NCBI GenBank assembly: GCA_030386875.1
Contig: CM059572.1
Location: 41,766,232 to 41,830,231, forward strand
From: Morinoia aosen
Lineage: Eukaryota; Arthropoda; Malacostraca; Amphipoda; Talitridae
Direction: 5' to 3'
Length of the DNA stretch: 64,000 bases
Shown here one piece after another: positions 39,493 to 52,362 of this stretch. Position 1 is the stretch's first letter. Each line of letters starts with the position of its first letter. The translations under genes and the position numbers were made by a program. The notes under the pieces are model-generated. The model saw nothing but the letters and a program-made list of their open reading frames with translations. It did not search any database and was not told where the DNA came from.

Positions 39493-40426
39493 AGCTTTAG
39501 TTTTATTAACGAGTCTGAGATGCAGTTGATCTACCGTAGCATTTCCAATGGTATTATTAACTGTGGGCACCGTTTTTTCATTCATGCAGCTATTTGAAGT
39601 GTTTGCTCTGACTGATGAAGTATGCTTCAATGAGTTTGGCAATGATGATGATCATGAATGGTGAATTTCATGGGAGACTTTATGGCAGTATTGTTTTATT
39701 TTACTTAGATCACTGAGTTAATGTCTCGGGCTCTGTGATGCCATCTCATGTTGAAGTGCTCAGAGTTCTGCTGCTGAATCAGCAACAGTCGGAAAGTTTT
39801 AGAAGTCTGGCAACTGCTTGAATACTTTTTTTTTACTTTCTTTCGAATGGCCGTTCTAAAATATTTGATGAACGAACAGGGCAACACGAGTATAGAAGAA
39901 TTGTAGCCAAATTTTGTTGCGGATGAGCTGAAATGGAAAAGAAACATGCCAGTTTTTGATCTTTCCAATAGTCCAAATACTTGAAAGCCTCCTAAAAGTT
40001 GAGAGGACAGTCGTGAATGGAAGCATATGAGAAGTGAATTGGTTCAGTACTTCGGTAGTACGAAAGTAGTCATGAATGTTTTTTGTGTGATTTGACTGGT
40101 GAGACCTGTAGAGGCAGTGTGAACGTGTCAAAAGAGGATGAATATACACCATCTAGTTAGCATGTTGGAACTCTCAAATTCATCTGTGCCTCACCATCTC
40201 AGCAAATGGACGCCTTCAAACTGTTGTATTTATCATGTTTCAAAAATTGATGCCTCTTGGGTAAATTTTGGGTTTAGTCTATCTCTCATTATATGACTGC
40301 GCTGGTGCATGTCTATGCGATGAACCACACTTGCAGTGGCCAAACAATTGCTTTCAACCTTTGCGGCTGTAATTGCCGGAATTGATAAAGTAGCAGTTCT
40401 TTGCCGAGATTCATATAATGTTGATG
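39493..40426. other. Spacer with no recognised gene
   Basis: Only short open frames on both strands and no family I recognise. The right end may be an upstream part of the decayed LINE whose RNase H region begins at 40766. Confidence 0.3.
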
Positions 40427-40438
40427 TTCACCTTGCGT

Positions 40439-40753
40439 ATGGGAACCATGTGAGGGCCCGAGCTAAAGGTTAGGTAGGCTTCCTTTTTGTTGTAATAAAA
40501 TGGGTTTTTGTTTTGTTACGGACCATCTTTTTCGGTTCACTGCTGTCCTGTTTTTCAGCACCTACTACTTTCTTCTTCAACTTTTTTCTTGTTTCATGAA
40601 CTTCTTTCCTAGCTTACTGTTTCTGTGCACCTTGTGCGTAGATTCCGCGTTCCCTCAACTCCATACTAAATGGTGCCTTCCTCTTTCCTCTCTTGGAACA
40701 TCTTAGTCGTGGTTAAGGGAGGCTAAAACTTTCTTATATAATAATAATAATAA
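40439..40753 (+). mobile_element. 5'-truncated retroposon inserted into a LINE remnant
   Basis: Starts inside the head (GGGAACCATGTGAGGGC) and ends in a (TAA)n tail. A perfect 12-bp duplication TTCACCTTGCGT flanks it (40427-40438, 40754-40765). Removing it would rejoin the sequence leading into the RNase H remnant. Confidence 0.85.
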
Positions 40754-40765
40754 TTCACCTTGCGT

Positions 40766-41290
40766 GGTGAATCGGAAAGCCTGATACTGATTAAATTACG
40801 TGACCTTCGGTGCGATATAGTTAGAATAACTGAAGCGCTAGCAAACCTTTGTTACTACTACTACAACTATCCACTGTTCAAGACTGCTGTTAGAGATTTA
40901 TGGCAGCAGCACTGGAATTTTGTGGCCAACGACAAACAAAAGACAATAAAACCCACTGTGGGTGAGTGGATCTCATCCAGTTATCGCGATCGTCGTAAGG
41001 AGGTGACACTATGCCGCCTACGCATTGGCCACACTAGATTGACCCGCGGCTACCATATAGAACGGCCCCCCTCTGACGGTTGAGCTCTTCTTAATTGAGT
41101 GCCTAAAGTACGCAGCTTGCGAGTTTCCCTGGCCTTTGCGGCTACGGCGTGTACGCTGTACTGATTGGCATTCTCGAGCCAGAACGATCGGCTTTCGATA
41201 TGAGACTCCTAAGCATTCCTTACTTCGTGCGATATCCTCTAAAAAATTAGATATGTATAATGTATCTTTCCCCTTGTGTTGCAAACTGCT
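40766..41290 (+). pseudogene. RNase H / C-terminal remnant of a Jockey- or I-type LINE
   Basis: The frame open to 41083 carries KPTVGEWISSSYRDRRKEV followed by LCRLRIGHTRLTRGY, the signature downstream of RNase H in Jockey, I and R1-type LINEs, where GHTRLTHGY precedes the zinc-binding tail. After 41083 related coding continues in shifted frames (for example the LIECLKYA region near 41090-41120). A retroposon interrupts its upstream side. Clearly dead. Confidence 0.7.
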
Positions 41291-41948
41291 AGTACATAGA
41301 GGTCAAAAATTCTGACAACTTTGCCCTGCTTATTTGTGTCTACCCCTCTCGTGTTGACTGCTAAACTGCGAAATTGTGTTCTAAAGAGCTCGAAGTTAAC
41401 TCTAGTTGCTGGATCTGAAACCAAGAAACCAGACAGTGACTGCATAACTATAGAATGTGTCGTGAATGTGAATATTATTTTTAAGTTTGTTTTACCTGAT
41501 AATTTGAGTCTGACGCAATGCTACGTTTAAATAACTGTGCGCTGACTTATGGAAAGTGAGATATGCTTGCTCCTGTGAATTCGGCGTGACTTGTCCTACT
41601 GCACGTTGATGAAGCAGTAGTAATTTTTGTGCAACTACTCTCAACTATTGTGTTCATTCAAATCTCTTGAGTAATACTGTGGGCAAATTATAAGAAATCT
41701 ATTACAAAGAAATGCTGGGATATTTTAAAAACTGCTCCAGATGCCCACTTTCTCGTGGCGGTGTGAGGGTTATGGGCATTAGATAGTTCATTATGTACGA
41801 AAGGTTTTGTACTGGTGGACGATAGGTTAAGATCTCACGTTGTAAAATATTCAGTGCTGGTAGAGATTGAGTATTCATCGTGTACAAATTTATTAAGACC
41901 AGCTATGCTGTTATCTCTTTTTTATTTGTGTTATTTTTGCAGTCTAGA
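41291..41948. other. Spacer with no recognised gene
   Basis: No coding sequence or repeat family recognised before the next retroposon copy. Only frames shorter than about 70 codons. Confidence 0.3.
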
Positions 41949-42312
41949 CCCCTCAAGGGGATACAGGTATTGTATCTATGGGAATTAGCGCTCCCAGGGG
42001 GACTATGTGAGGGCCTGAGCTAAAGGTTAGGTAGGCTTCCTTTTGTTGAAATAGAAATGGTTTTTTTGTTTTGTTACGGACCATCTTTTTTCGGTTCACT
42101 GCTGTCCTGTTTTTCAGCACCTACTACTTTCTTCTTCAACTTTTTTTTGTTTCATGAACTTCTTTCCTAGCTTACTGTTTCTGTGCACCTTGTGCATAGA
42201 TTCCGCGTTCCCTCAACTCCATACAAAATGGTGCCTTCCTCTTTCCTCTCTTGGAATATCTTTGTCGTGGTTAAGGAAGGCTAAAACTTTCTTATTTAAT
42301 AATAATAATAAT
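41949..42312 (+). mobile_element. Short retroposon copy
   Basis: Full head to (TAA)n tail, flanked by TTTGCAGTCTAGA on the left and TTTGCAATCTAGA on the right, a 13-bp duplication with one mismatch. Confidence 0.8.
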
Positions 42313-43449
42313 TTTGCAATCTAGAAATGAAAATACTGTATTATGATAAAGTGGAGTCTTATGTGTTATTGTAGTTGGATCCGTGTGAGAAATTTGGTGG
42401 TCCGAATCTCTTCTTCACGAAAACGGTGTTCATCGTTTTGGCTTGGTGGAGACCAGTGCGGCATCTTATCCCAAGTTATAGAAATTACTTCTAGGATAAA
42501 CTGCAAATGTTACGTTTTTTCGGGTAACATGTTATCTCGCTTCAATCTGAATAAAGTAGCTTGAAAATTCTACGAGCTATGTTGATCTCGATTTGTGAAT
42601 TACGTCAAACAATGGAATTTTCTTTCTTTTTATCTTGTCTCCTGTAACCTGGAATTTGGAATCTCTTTTTGAACAAAGGTATCTAATTGTCTTCATAAAT
42701 TTCAGTATTTCTTCTCTCAGAAATGGAAGAGAATCTACGGTATTTTTGGATGTGCTTTATGTTTTATAAATCTAAGGTTTGTAATTTGGATGCTTGATAG
42801 TTTTGATAAAATATTTTTTACCAACTAACTTAGTGTATTACTAGTATTACGGGCATTTTAACCCTCTATTCAATTTAATATCGTGGTCGTATTTATTTCA
42901 ACGTTGTAGTCTACTAGTCAAGCACTTCATCAAGCTTTTCTGATGAATTGAAATTTGTAAGTTGCAAACATGATGCGTCGGTAAGCTGAGAAACTTGTGG
43001 ATGTTGTAAACATGGAGATGACCAACTTGTAGCAGAGAGATATAATATCTTCAAAGGGTTTGGGCAACTGTTGTCTAAATTATGCCTTCTCCCGATGTCC
43101 GTGTGATGTATTGTTTTCTTATCAAGTATAAAAAGTTGCAATGGAGTGTAAGTTCAATCATAAATGATACGAATGCAACGTTTGCTTCGTAAATACTAGT
43201 GTGGGTAATTCGTGTCTGACTACAGGTACAGCTCACTACATATTTAATATGTTTATCCATATGTAAAACCCAAAATTTTTATATATGATATACTGTATAT
43301 TGTATTAGTTTCTCCTCATTAAAGCTGGGAAGTTTTTGCCCAAGTACTTTTCGATGGTAAAACCTCGATTGGAACTACCTTATCAGAGTCTTTTGATTTT
43401 GTTGAGCTGTTATAGTTGAGCCGATGATACATGAACAGGTAGCTTTATC
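42313..43449. other. Spacer with no recognised gene
   Basis: AT-rich; no frame above about 75 codons and no recognised repeat. Confidence 0.3.
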
Positions 43450-43790
43450 GACCAGTCGCTATGTGCAGCGTTAGTCTTGTTAAAAACTGCCCTGTAGATT
43501 GTGTTTGGGTTCTGCAGCTATGGACAGGCCTTCGGGACTTCTATTTTTTGTGGCCACTACTCGTTGATTTTCAAGCATTCTTTGCAATCTCTTTTTGTCT
43601 TTTCTTTCTCTTCCTTCCTCATTTGCAGTTTCTACACACATGGTATCCTGTGTGGAAACACATTTTGTTGCATAGATGCCTTGTTGTCTACAGTCCATAC
43701 TAAATCATTCCTCCTCTTCGCGCTCGTGACATCACCTTCGTTGTGCTTGCTGGGGAGTCTTCCACTAATATAATGTATCTAAACTGCTAT
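43450..43790 (+). mobile_element. Diverged retroposon copy
   Basis: Follows the family order weakly (TTTCTACACACATGG, ACAGTCCATACTAAATC, TTCCACTAATATAATG) but is heavily substituted, so it is older than the neighbouring copies. Confidence 0.5.
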
Positions 43791-44300
43791 GTCTGTCATC
43801 ATAAAGACACGTGTTGCTCAATGTAGTGCCCTGTTGAGTGACATTTCATTCAGGATGTCACCTACCACAAAAGTCGTGTGTCGTTCAGCTGATATCAAAT
43901 ATTGTAAGGCATATTGCGTAACTTAGCGACGTTTCTTGTTAGTTCGGATTACTGTTGAAGGGAGCGAACATCCCAGGTTATTTGCATTTCCCCCTTACAG
44001 TTTTGCAACATGTTACGCAATGGTCAACATGTTCTTTTAACAAGGATATTCTTTTGTGTGGCCTGCTGTCGGCTACCCTCCCATAGGGAGGAGAAGCCTA
44101 TTATATGTATGTATGTGTGTATTTTTATATGTTTTTAAAGTAGTATAATCATGCATATCAAACGTATTTTATTGAATTCCTTAATCCTTCACAGAAGTTT
44201 GGTGAGGAATTGACCCAAAGAATTTAACTTGTTCATAAATGTTCTGAGCGACCTCCGGCAGTTTGAGTGGCACTCGTGGTTTGAATTCCGTTTATCTACC

Positions 44301-44590
44301 GCGTGCTGCGCCTTTAGGAATGTCTTTTGAAGTGCATTGGATGGAGCTGAACGCTCTTAAATGTTTTGATATTCTGTCATTGATGTTACTGTTAACGATG
44401 TCCATTCCGTCATGGAGATACAATTTTCTAACGGGAATTAGCGTGCTGCGCCATTAGGAATGTCTTTTGAAGTGCATTGAATGGAGCTGAACGCTCTTAA
44501 ATGTTTCGATATTCTGTCATTGATGTTACTGTTAACGATGTCCATTCCGTCATGGAGATACAATTGTCTAACGGGAATTAGCGCTCTTAG
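44301..44590 (+). repeat. 140-bp tandem duplication containing a retroposon head
   Basis: GCGTGCTGCG at 44301 and 44441 mark two nearly identical 140-bp units. Each ends in GGAGATACAATT...GGGAATTAGCG, the retroposon head, so the duplication took in the 5' end of an older retroposon that continues to 44679. Confidence 0.8.
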
Positions 44591-45139
44591 GAAGAAAAAG
44601 AGAGGTCCCAAACTGAAGTTGTGTAGACTTTCCTTTTGTGAAAATAAAATAAGTTCCTTACTTTTGGAACGAAATATCTCCCCTCAGGGGGATACAACTA
44701 TTGTATCTATGGAAATTAGCTCTCCCAGGGGAACCATGTGAGGGCCCGAGTTAAAGGTTAGGTAGGCTTCCTTTTTGTTGTAATAAGATAGGTTTTTGTT
44801 TTGTTGCGGACCACCTTTTTTCGGTTCGCTGCTGTCCTGTTTTTCAGCACCTACTACTTTCTTCTTCAACTTTTTTCTTGTTTCATGAACTTCTTTCCTA
44901 GCTTACTGTTTCTGTGCACCTTGTGCATAGATTCCGCGTTCCTTCAACTCCATACTAAATGGTGCCTTCCTCTTTCTTCTCTTAGAACACCTTTGTCGTG
45001 GTTAAGGGAGGCTAAAACTTTATTATATAATAATAATAATAATAATAACAAAATATCTTTTTAGGGTTCACTGCTGTCCTTTCTCCTTTCAGGGAGTATT
45101 TCTACCGTCTCTTTGGGAATTGGTGCTCCCGGGAGGGAG
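44560..45139 (+). mobile_element. Nested retroposons: young copy (44680-45048) inside an older one
   Basis: An older copy runs from about 44560 to 44679 and resumes at 45059 (GGGTTCACTGCTGTCC). Within it sits a near-consensus copy with a (TAA)n tail, flanked by GAAATATCT / AAAATATCT. A further head fragment lies at about 45091-45139. Confidence 0.75.
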
Positions 45140-45486
45140 CCCTCAGGAGATACAACTATTGGATCTATGGGAATTAGCACTCCCATGGGGAGACATTGTG
45201 AGGGCCCCGAGCTGAGAGTTATGTAGGCCTTTTTCTTGAACAAAATTTTTTTGTTATGTTAAGGACTTTTTTTCGGATCACTACTGTGCTGTTTTTCAGC
45301 ACCTACTGCTTTCTACTTCAACTTTGATCTTGTTTCATAATCTTCTTTCTCAACTTACTGTTTCTATGCCTTTTCTGCATAAATTCTGCTTTCCCTGAAC
45401 TCCAAACTAAATGGTGCCTTCCTCTCTGTGGATTGCCGTGGCCGCGGATAGGGAGGCCCAAACTAATAATCTAGTCTAATTTTAAT
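45140..45486 (+). mobile_element. Short retroposon copy
   Basis: Begins CCCTCAGGAGATACAAC and ends AAACTAATAATCTAGTCTAA, the AATCT-tail subfamily also seen at 38632. It abuts the nested cluster to its left. Confidence 0.75.
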
Positions 45487-46470
45487 ATTTAAAACAAAGG
45501 TAGTGTTGATACGTTCGTTGGAATTTTAGGCAGCACAAAGCTGGTATTGCGTATGCAGCCACCGTTGCGCGTGCGACGGGAGCCTTAGGGATTTGAGCGG
45601 TGTGCTCCAGTTTAGTGACCGGAATTTGTGGTTGAAGCGGATACCGTTGTAAAAACAAATCAAATCTGCGTGAAGCCCTCGCGCATAAAAATGACCAGCA
45701 TTTTCGTCGAGCATTCGTGTTTACAAATATTTTAGGTACATGTTCAATTTTCAAATTAGGCGTCATCATCTAACCCGAACTCAAATTTGTGCGACTAAAA
45801 ATTATTTCTGGTTATGCGACTGATCCGAGACTTCATTCAAGATATGGATGACGGGGGAATGTTTTTATCTATGTAGGGTGAGAGGGTCGCGAAAAGTATA
45901 GGGTAATTCATCAAATATCGAACTGAACTGATTATCGAACAACTTTGAAAATATGCGCGTAATAAATTTCTTAAGCATCCAAACTTGCACAGTGCCGGTG
46001 ATCTTACATCTAAAACTCCTATTTTAGTGATTAGAACTCATTTCTGTGAGCTGCAAACTGCTACCAGCTGTTGCGAACACATTTTCTGTACGACCCTTAC
46101 AAATTGATCATATTTTTTCACTTGAAAAATCTTACGCACCTCGGGAAAATTGCGACGGTTTAACTGTTGTTGTGCCAACGTCAACCTCCCGTCATAACTA
46201 GAGAGTAGTGTTGTCAAATGATGTTCTGTTGCTGTATTTTTTTCTTTCCCGCTAAAAACTTGATAATTATTCCATGTTCGACATTCAGTTCCTATTTCAT
46301 GTCAGTATTAAATACTGAACAAAGGGGTTCGAATCAAAATTCCTTAAAAATCATGAATTTATGCCTCGAACAAGGCTTTTCGATTCTTAATTCTTTTAAA
46401 TAACTGAATCGATCTATTGAACGCCTGTTTCATTTCCTTAAAATATTGTATTAACGCTTGATAATAACAA
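45487..46470. other. Spacer with no recognised gene
   Basis: Frames up to 95 codons on the minus strand show no recognisable domain. No repeat family identified. Confidence 0.3.
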
Positions 46471-46473
46471 TGA

Positions 46474-46827
46474 ATAGTTGAAGATGGCGACCAATCAGCT
46501 GCTGGTGTTCCAAGGCCCTCAAGATCATCAATGATTCGTCTGGCTACATTTACTGATGATCAATCCCTTGCCAAGAAAATTGATGCAAGCATCAATAATA
46601 ATTCATTGACGCGTGCTCTACACTCTACTCCAAAAAAGGTCACACAGGTTGATGATCACAATGATGGTTCAACAAGCACTGCAAATGAAACATCGACATC
46701 ATATTCAAATTTTGATAACTCTCCATTCAAATGCTTCCTGAAAATAAGTAATGAGACAGTCATTTTAAACAAACAAACAAAACAAACATCGGCATCTTTG
46801 GGATGCTTTATTTCCAATCAAGCCTGA
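46474..46827 (+). other. Unidentified open reading frame, possible exon or retrocopy
   Basis: A frame open from 46474 with its first ATG at 46531 reads a polar Ser/Thr/Asn-rich peptide including RLATFTDDQSLAKK and RALHSTPKKV. The composition is more protein-like than the random frames nearby, but I recognise no family. Its last third (from about 46765) runs into a transposable-element tail with AAACAAAC repeats, so the true 3' limit lies earlier. It could be an exon, a retrocopy or chance. Confidence 0.3.
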
Positions 46828-46869
46828 TACAAATGATCTTAAGCATTGGTTTTTCAAATGTCTTATAAC

Positions 46870-47120
46870 TAACACTATGTATAGGACACCATGACGGTTC
46901 CCCCGTAAAGTCGGTACCCATTTCCGACACCTGGGTCGAGTGGGGGTATTGTGCTTGAGCTTTCCCTTATACCCAACGGGGAAAATCGCAGCGCCAGCGC
47001 CGGGATACGAACCCGCGACTCCAACATACAAGTCCGATCCCTTAACCGCTGTGCCACCGCGAGCACTTCCAAGAAAATCCAGTGCACCAAAGAAAAAAAG
47101 AATGAAAGAAAAACGTTTAT
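46870..47120 (-). mobile_element. tRNA-derived SINE, minus strand
   Basis: On the minus strand the element has an A-box-like TGGCACAGCGGTTAAGG and a B box GGTTCGTATCC at polymerase III spacing (about 47065 to 46995), within a tRNA-like stretch bounded by GCTCGCGG and CCGGCGCTGGC. It cannot fold as a sound tRNA, so it is a SINE head rather than a tRNA gene. It meets the minisatellite-bearing element at about 47090-47120. Confidence 0.7.
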
Positions 47121-47131
47121 TTTCCAAGTGG

Positions 47132-47275
47132 CCACATGAGGTGTACAAATAGATAGACCATACGAGGCATAATAATGGACAAAATATACGAGACGTACTA
47201 ATATACAAACCATACGTGGCGTGCTAATAGTCTAACAAAAGTTCGATACGAAGAGAACTAATTGACAAACCATCC
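47132..47275. repeat. CCATACGAGG minisatellite, locus 2
   Basis: About five units of the same minisatellite, next to a minus-strand AATAAA (GTTTATTTTCC on the + strand, about 47114-47124), consistent with the 3' untranslated region of a minus-strand LINE. Confidence 0.75.
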
Positions 47276-50125
47276 TGTTCGAATCAAAATTCTTGTTCGA
47301 TTCATGTTCGATATTGATGAAATTATGTTACTAAAGAATTCGATTTTTAGAACAATAAATACATTTCAATAATCTACGTTGTCTTTCAAGCGACATCACA
47401 GAACAAGACAGCAACTGTTCAAGAATAACCTTGAGACCCGCAAGAGTTATTCAGAGCAAAAGTTAACGATTTATGAAGGTTGTTTCTAGACACACGTGGT
47501 TTCTGTTCGATATTTGATGAATTACCCTACTGAATTACAGTAATTTAGTCGAAGGGCTGCCAGCAACTACGACACATTTACTCATGAATTACGGGACCAA
47601 CCATCTCCCCTACGCAATCAGTTGTAATTAACCCAATACTGACCGCAGTCATTGCCAAAAGATAAGGACACATGAAACGAAGACTTATTAGTAATATTTT
47701 TTTACGAGTATTAGGTTTAACAACGTTCTTAACCCTAATGATCGAAAATCGTTGAATGGTATAGTTAGGATTTTCTGTTGATTTATTTAATTATTCATGG
47801 AATACCATTTATTGAAAATAGTTTTAGTTGATCGTGCTAGCCTGTGGGAAAATTTTCCCCACAACGGTTTAAGTGTGTCCGAGGTGGCTTTTCTCTTTCA
47901 ACCTTTCCGCGTAAGTGTCGGGGTGCCGTTCGCTGGTCGTTGCTCAGATGTTTCGGTAGGGTCGCAGGTGGGGTCGTAAATACGGAATTTTCATTTAGCA
48001 GATTAGACTTGATTTTGATTCCTCTAAGAGCTGATGTTAGCTCAACTCTCTAATGACGTTTTGTCGAATTAAGCAGTGGTTAACTTAGTGTTTAAGCTGC
48101 CATTTTTATCCGTCCGTTTATGCCTTTACAAAGGCGTGTTGCATCGTCGGCCTACGCTTCGGTGATGTGGTTCGCGGCTAGTTCCGTGGCACCCAGTTCA
48201 GGCTAAGACCCTCTACCCTCTTCCTGACTGCTTCTTCTGTCTATTATTTTGTGTGCTTGCGCTATTATTTCATTACTTTTATTTTGTAGACTATCGTGTC
48301 AATTTTCCTGTGGTGCTTCAAGCAAGTAAAATTAACTAGAATTTAACTCTTAACTCGTCCTTGTGACGTTAATTGCTATTACTATTAATATTGCTATTGA
48401 AGTCGTTCGTCTTTTTGATGGGCTAAATTAGCCTGGATCAGGGCGATCTTCTAACTTTAAACTTCTTTCACAAGTAACTAAAATCTCTCAACTATTCTTA
48501 CTGTCTTTCCGCTTGAAGCACTTAATCTCTAACTGATTTCTTCTAATTTCCTTAATTAAACCTTCTGTCTGAATGTATCGTCACTGAGTGCATTAAAAAC
48601 TCAGGTTAGTTGCTTTACTTGTATTGTGTTGTTATTTTCATTGTCATTGGTGATGTTGCTTCTTAAGAGAAATATTGTCCTTATTAATTTTGTGGTTTAT
48701 TCGGGGCTTAAGGTTGTACGTTTTTTGTATAGTATACTCCGGAGGAGGCTTTTGCTGGTGCTGCCGTTGTCGCAGCCGGGTTTCAGCTGTTCCAGCTAAT
48801 TTCTAACAGGCTAGCCTCTCCGTTGCTTTAAGGTATATATATCTAGCAAGAACTTGAAAAATCAGGAAGCATTTGCGTAATACTTGAAATTTACTGGTTA
48901 GTTGCGTTGTTTCGCCTTGACTTTCGCTAATATTCCTGTTTCCTAGCAGTTTAGGGTGGAGCGTGTGCCAGAGGTGTCGACGCGGGGTTTACCTACTATT
49001 TCCAGCCCTTTTCTTGCGTCGCGGCGTTACTCGCCCTCTGCCTGCCACCGCTTGAGGTGTCACCTCTGTTCGGAACTAAGGGTCTACGTGTTCTTAAAAT
49101 TCCGCCTTTCAATTGGAGCCAGCGATACCAACCACTACTACCGGAGCCCGTCAGCGTCTCGTGCTCGCCATGCCTGCGCCCTGGACGGTGGTCATTTAAG
49201 GCGCCTGCTAACTTTTTAACGCCCACGGCATACGCCTACTTTTACCTCGCCCTAACTTTTAATCAACTTAATAAAGTGTTTTTTTAAAAAGGCAATTATC
49301 TGGTTAGCGAATGCTAGCCGTAAAATTAAATTGTACTTGAAATTAAATATTAAGAGTTGCGTTTGCGTTCATTGTGTTCGTTACGTTCATAGTTAAACCG
49401 CTCTGTAAAAGAGTAAATTAATAAAACCTTGAAAAATTGAAATATTAATTTTGTTCTTCTATTCCTACCGTGAAAATCAATTGTGTGGGAATTATTTCCC
49501 AGAAGCCCAGTAATATTTAGGTACGGCAATCGTAAAGAGAAATGATGTGAGGTTTTCTAGCGGTATTAAAAAATAAATAGCTTTAGATTGAAAGTGACTG
49601 GGATGGTAGAGTGCCTGATTGGTAAATATCGAGATGATTGAGTGATGCTAAATATGTTTTCTTTGGAGTGAGCAAATAAATTTTTTAACATTCGTACAAA
49701 TTGACTGTGACATTTGAATGGACCTCGATGCATGTGCTTTTCACAAAAAAAAACATGAATTGGGGAAGAAATAAGGTTACTTTACTAGTTTATATCAAAT
49801 GTTTCTCAAGATGGTTTACAATGCTATTTCTCATAAAAAAATCAGTATTTGTGACTTTCTACTGTCGAACAATTTGCAAGCAACCAGCACCTATTACGCA
49901 CGCGAGCTTTGATTCATTCTTTCTGAGATTTCCTTATAGACGAAAAAGTTAACTCGAAATTCTCCACTAAATTTTGGCGTTTAAACGAGAATCGGCTCAT
50001 CATTAGTTTTGCGACATTAAAAAAAGTGATTTGAGAAATTAATAAGTAATTGAACATTCAATACCCAAACAAACAAACAACGGTATCTACGGATGCTTTA
50101 TTTCCAATTTCAAGCCTGAAACATA
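47276..50125. other. Spacer with no recognised gene
   Basis: No frame longer than about 90 codons. A GC-richer section at about 47840-49290 ends in CTTAATAAAG and looks like an untranslated or LTR-type piece of an unidentified element. A fragment at about 50060-50120 (ATGCTTTATTTCC with AAACAAAC repeats) matches about 46765-46830 and is the 3' end of a minus-strand retroelement with AATAAA and a (TTTG)n tail. Confidence 0.35.
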
Positions 50126-51866
50126 TGTAGCAGTAGCTACAAAAGTGTGTAAAATTATAAATTCCCCATTCGCACTTAAATAGCATAACTATTAGCATTA
50201 AAAATCTTACTCTAAATTATTATTAATAATTTTCTACTTATAATTAGTAATCCTTGAAGTTTTTTGTGTAAATGCATGAGAGAGAAAATAACACTCGCCA
50301 TATTCGAGAGAGAAGCCTCTAGAGTGGCAACACTGCGCGGTGACGCGTTCTCTTTCAAAACTCACTCTCACATTGGCGTCTCTCTATTATAGCTTGGTGT
50401 TACAGCATCTCTCGTGAGTAAATCTGTGTTGGAAAACAATCGTGTTCCTTCTTCGTGTTCAGTTTAAGTATAAATTGTGACAGTGCTGTGGTTTAAATAC
50501 GTAGTTATGCGTAGAAGTTGTGATGTAGCATGGTTCATTCAGAGTGATATCTCAACATGACTTAGCGTGAATTTTGCACGCCACGTGCATTTTGTGTGCC
50601 AATAATTTATATTAGATATTCAACTACGTCCTTTCCCTTACTACAAAAAGTATACACTTGCAGCGGTCATATTGATATTGAAATTCGTTCATAAAATACT
50701 CGTGAGAGAGCTCGACAGAACTGCCGGCGTCTTTGTTGCCGGTGTCTTTGTTTTCCAAAATGGCGGAGCATAAACTGCCGTCTCGTGTCATTACTCTGTG
50801 ATTTAAATTGCACTATATGCGTGTGGAATAATATTTCTTTTTACAACATACTTGCAGTGTTTTTTCTTAAATGTGTTTGACGTGTAAATAATTAGGAATG
50901 CCTTTTATTAATTTCGTACGGATTATAGAGTACGAAGATTATTCATGTCTATGCCTGCTAAAGTTTTAGTTTTTTTTATATTTCATTACTCCATAAATCT
51001 TGCGCTAAATCGCACTTATTTTCAATATAAATCAGTATTATCCCCTTACCAAAAACTCTTAAATTTCATGCCCTTGCATTTAAAGCAAGAGCAGTTGTAC
51101 AAGAGTTTCTAAATTGATTCTATCCTACTTTTGAGCTTGACAAAAGAGAGAACAATTAAATTAACTCGGGTCGAATCTGTAGGATTTCTCAGAGTTTCTC
51201 CGTTGTGGGAATCTATCATTTACGGTGTAGGGATTGTCAGTGGTGGAATTTTTTTTCCTTGATGTCTCTCCTGGAACATCTCATCCAGCGTTTTCGACTC
51301 TTGCAGAACCTCAACGACATCGCCAAACGCCACCACAACTCACTCCCTGGGCCTGAGAGATCTCATTTACAATCTATTCCCTTTGCAATTCATATGGGTT
51401 ATTTTTGAAGCTAGTAAGCCTAAGATTTCACTCCCAGGCTAGCTAAACTACCTGCTTCGACTACGATAACTATCGTGTCCAGCTTGGGATTAATAAAGCT
51501 GATACCTTGAATTGACACCACCAACGTTACGGGTTTTTCAAAGGCTTATGCTACTAGTTAGTCTAAATTGGGCTTATTTAAATTCAACAAAACACACACT
51601 CATTCATATCCTGCCGACGCCATCGCTCGCCGAACTTCACCATCGACCACAGGACCTCGCCGGCACGGAGTGCCCACCTAGACAAGCTCTTCCAGTCAAG
51701 CTCAATAGCCAGTCCTCCCTGGCGTTCCTCCAATATATACCGAGCTGAGTCCTGTTTTGTCGTCATTATCCCTTTCTTGTAATTTCACGAACACTGTCGA
51801 GCAATGATTACGTTAGGACGGTAACAACGATATCTTGGTTTAAATCTTACCACGTCCAACGTAACA
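50126..51866 (+). mobile_element. 5' LTR of the long-LTR family with adjacent primer-binding site
   Basis: Starts TGTAGCAGTAGCTAC and ends AACGTAACA, 1.74 kb, homologous to the three copies at 1.2-7.6 kb. It is followed after one base by TGGTGACCCC (51868-51877), which fits a tRNA primer-binding site. No target duplication closes it, so the internal region begins here but is replaced by a LINE within a few hundred bases. Confidence 0.7.
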
Positions 51867-52036
51867 CTGGTGACCCCATAGATTAAAACCCCAGCCTTAA
51901 AACTTAAAACTTAAAAACTATTCAACTCGATAAGTGTTTGAGAAATTGTGAGAGAGGATAATTTTGGCATATCATTGTAGTGATAAGTTTCCCATGTCGT
52001 AGTCCTTGAGAATTTCTATGGATTTAACCGTGTTAA

Positions 52037-52362
52037 ACGCCCTCAGCAATCTGTTTGCACCAATGTAGTGATATCGAACTCCAGTATTATAACAAATAAA
52101 TAATAGATGTGTGTGTAAACATCTATGACATCTGTGTGTCACATTTTGTAACATCGCAATTAGTAATTTTTCACCAACCAATGTTACTGTGAATTCTTCT
52201 TTATTTACCACTACAGTTATTATTACGCGTAAACCATATTAGCTGATTGTATCATTGTCGTCATAATCTTTAGAAACTTATTACCTGTTGTATGTGAACT
52301 TGCGAAAACGCCCTTAGCAATCTGTTTGCACCAATGTTGTGATATTGAACTCCATTATCACT
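52037..52362 (+). repeat. Duplicated block in the presumed 5' UTR of the LINE
   Basis: AGCAATCTGTTTGCACCAAT occurs at about 52047 and again about 272 bp later within two similar blocks of about 50 bp. Tandem 5' UTR units are known to carry LINE promoters, so this may be the element's promoter region. Confidence 0.55.

Noticed and set aside
46980..47065. Possible tRNA gene on the minus strand
   Set aside because: A and B boxes are present but the anticodon and acceptor stems do not pair properly, and it continues into a SINE body.
47842..49503. Near-palindromes TGTGGGAAAATTTTCCC and TGTGGGAATTATTTCCCA about 1.6 kb apart, considered as LTR starts
   Set aside because: No similarity extends beyond these short motifs, and no target duplication was found.
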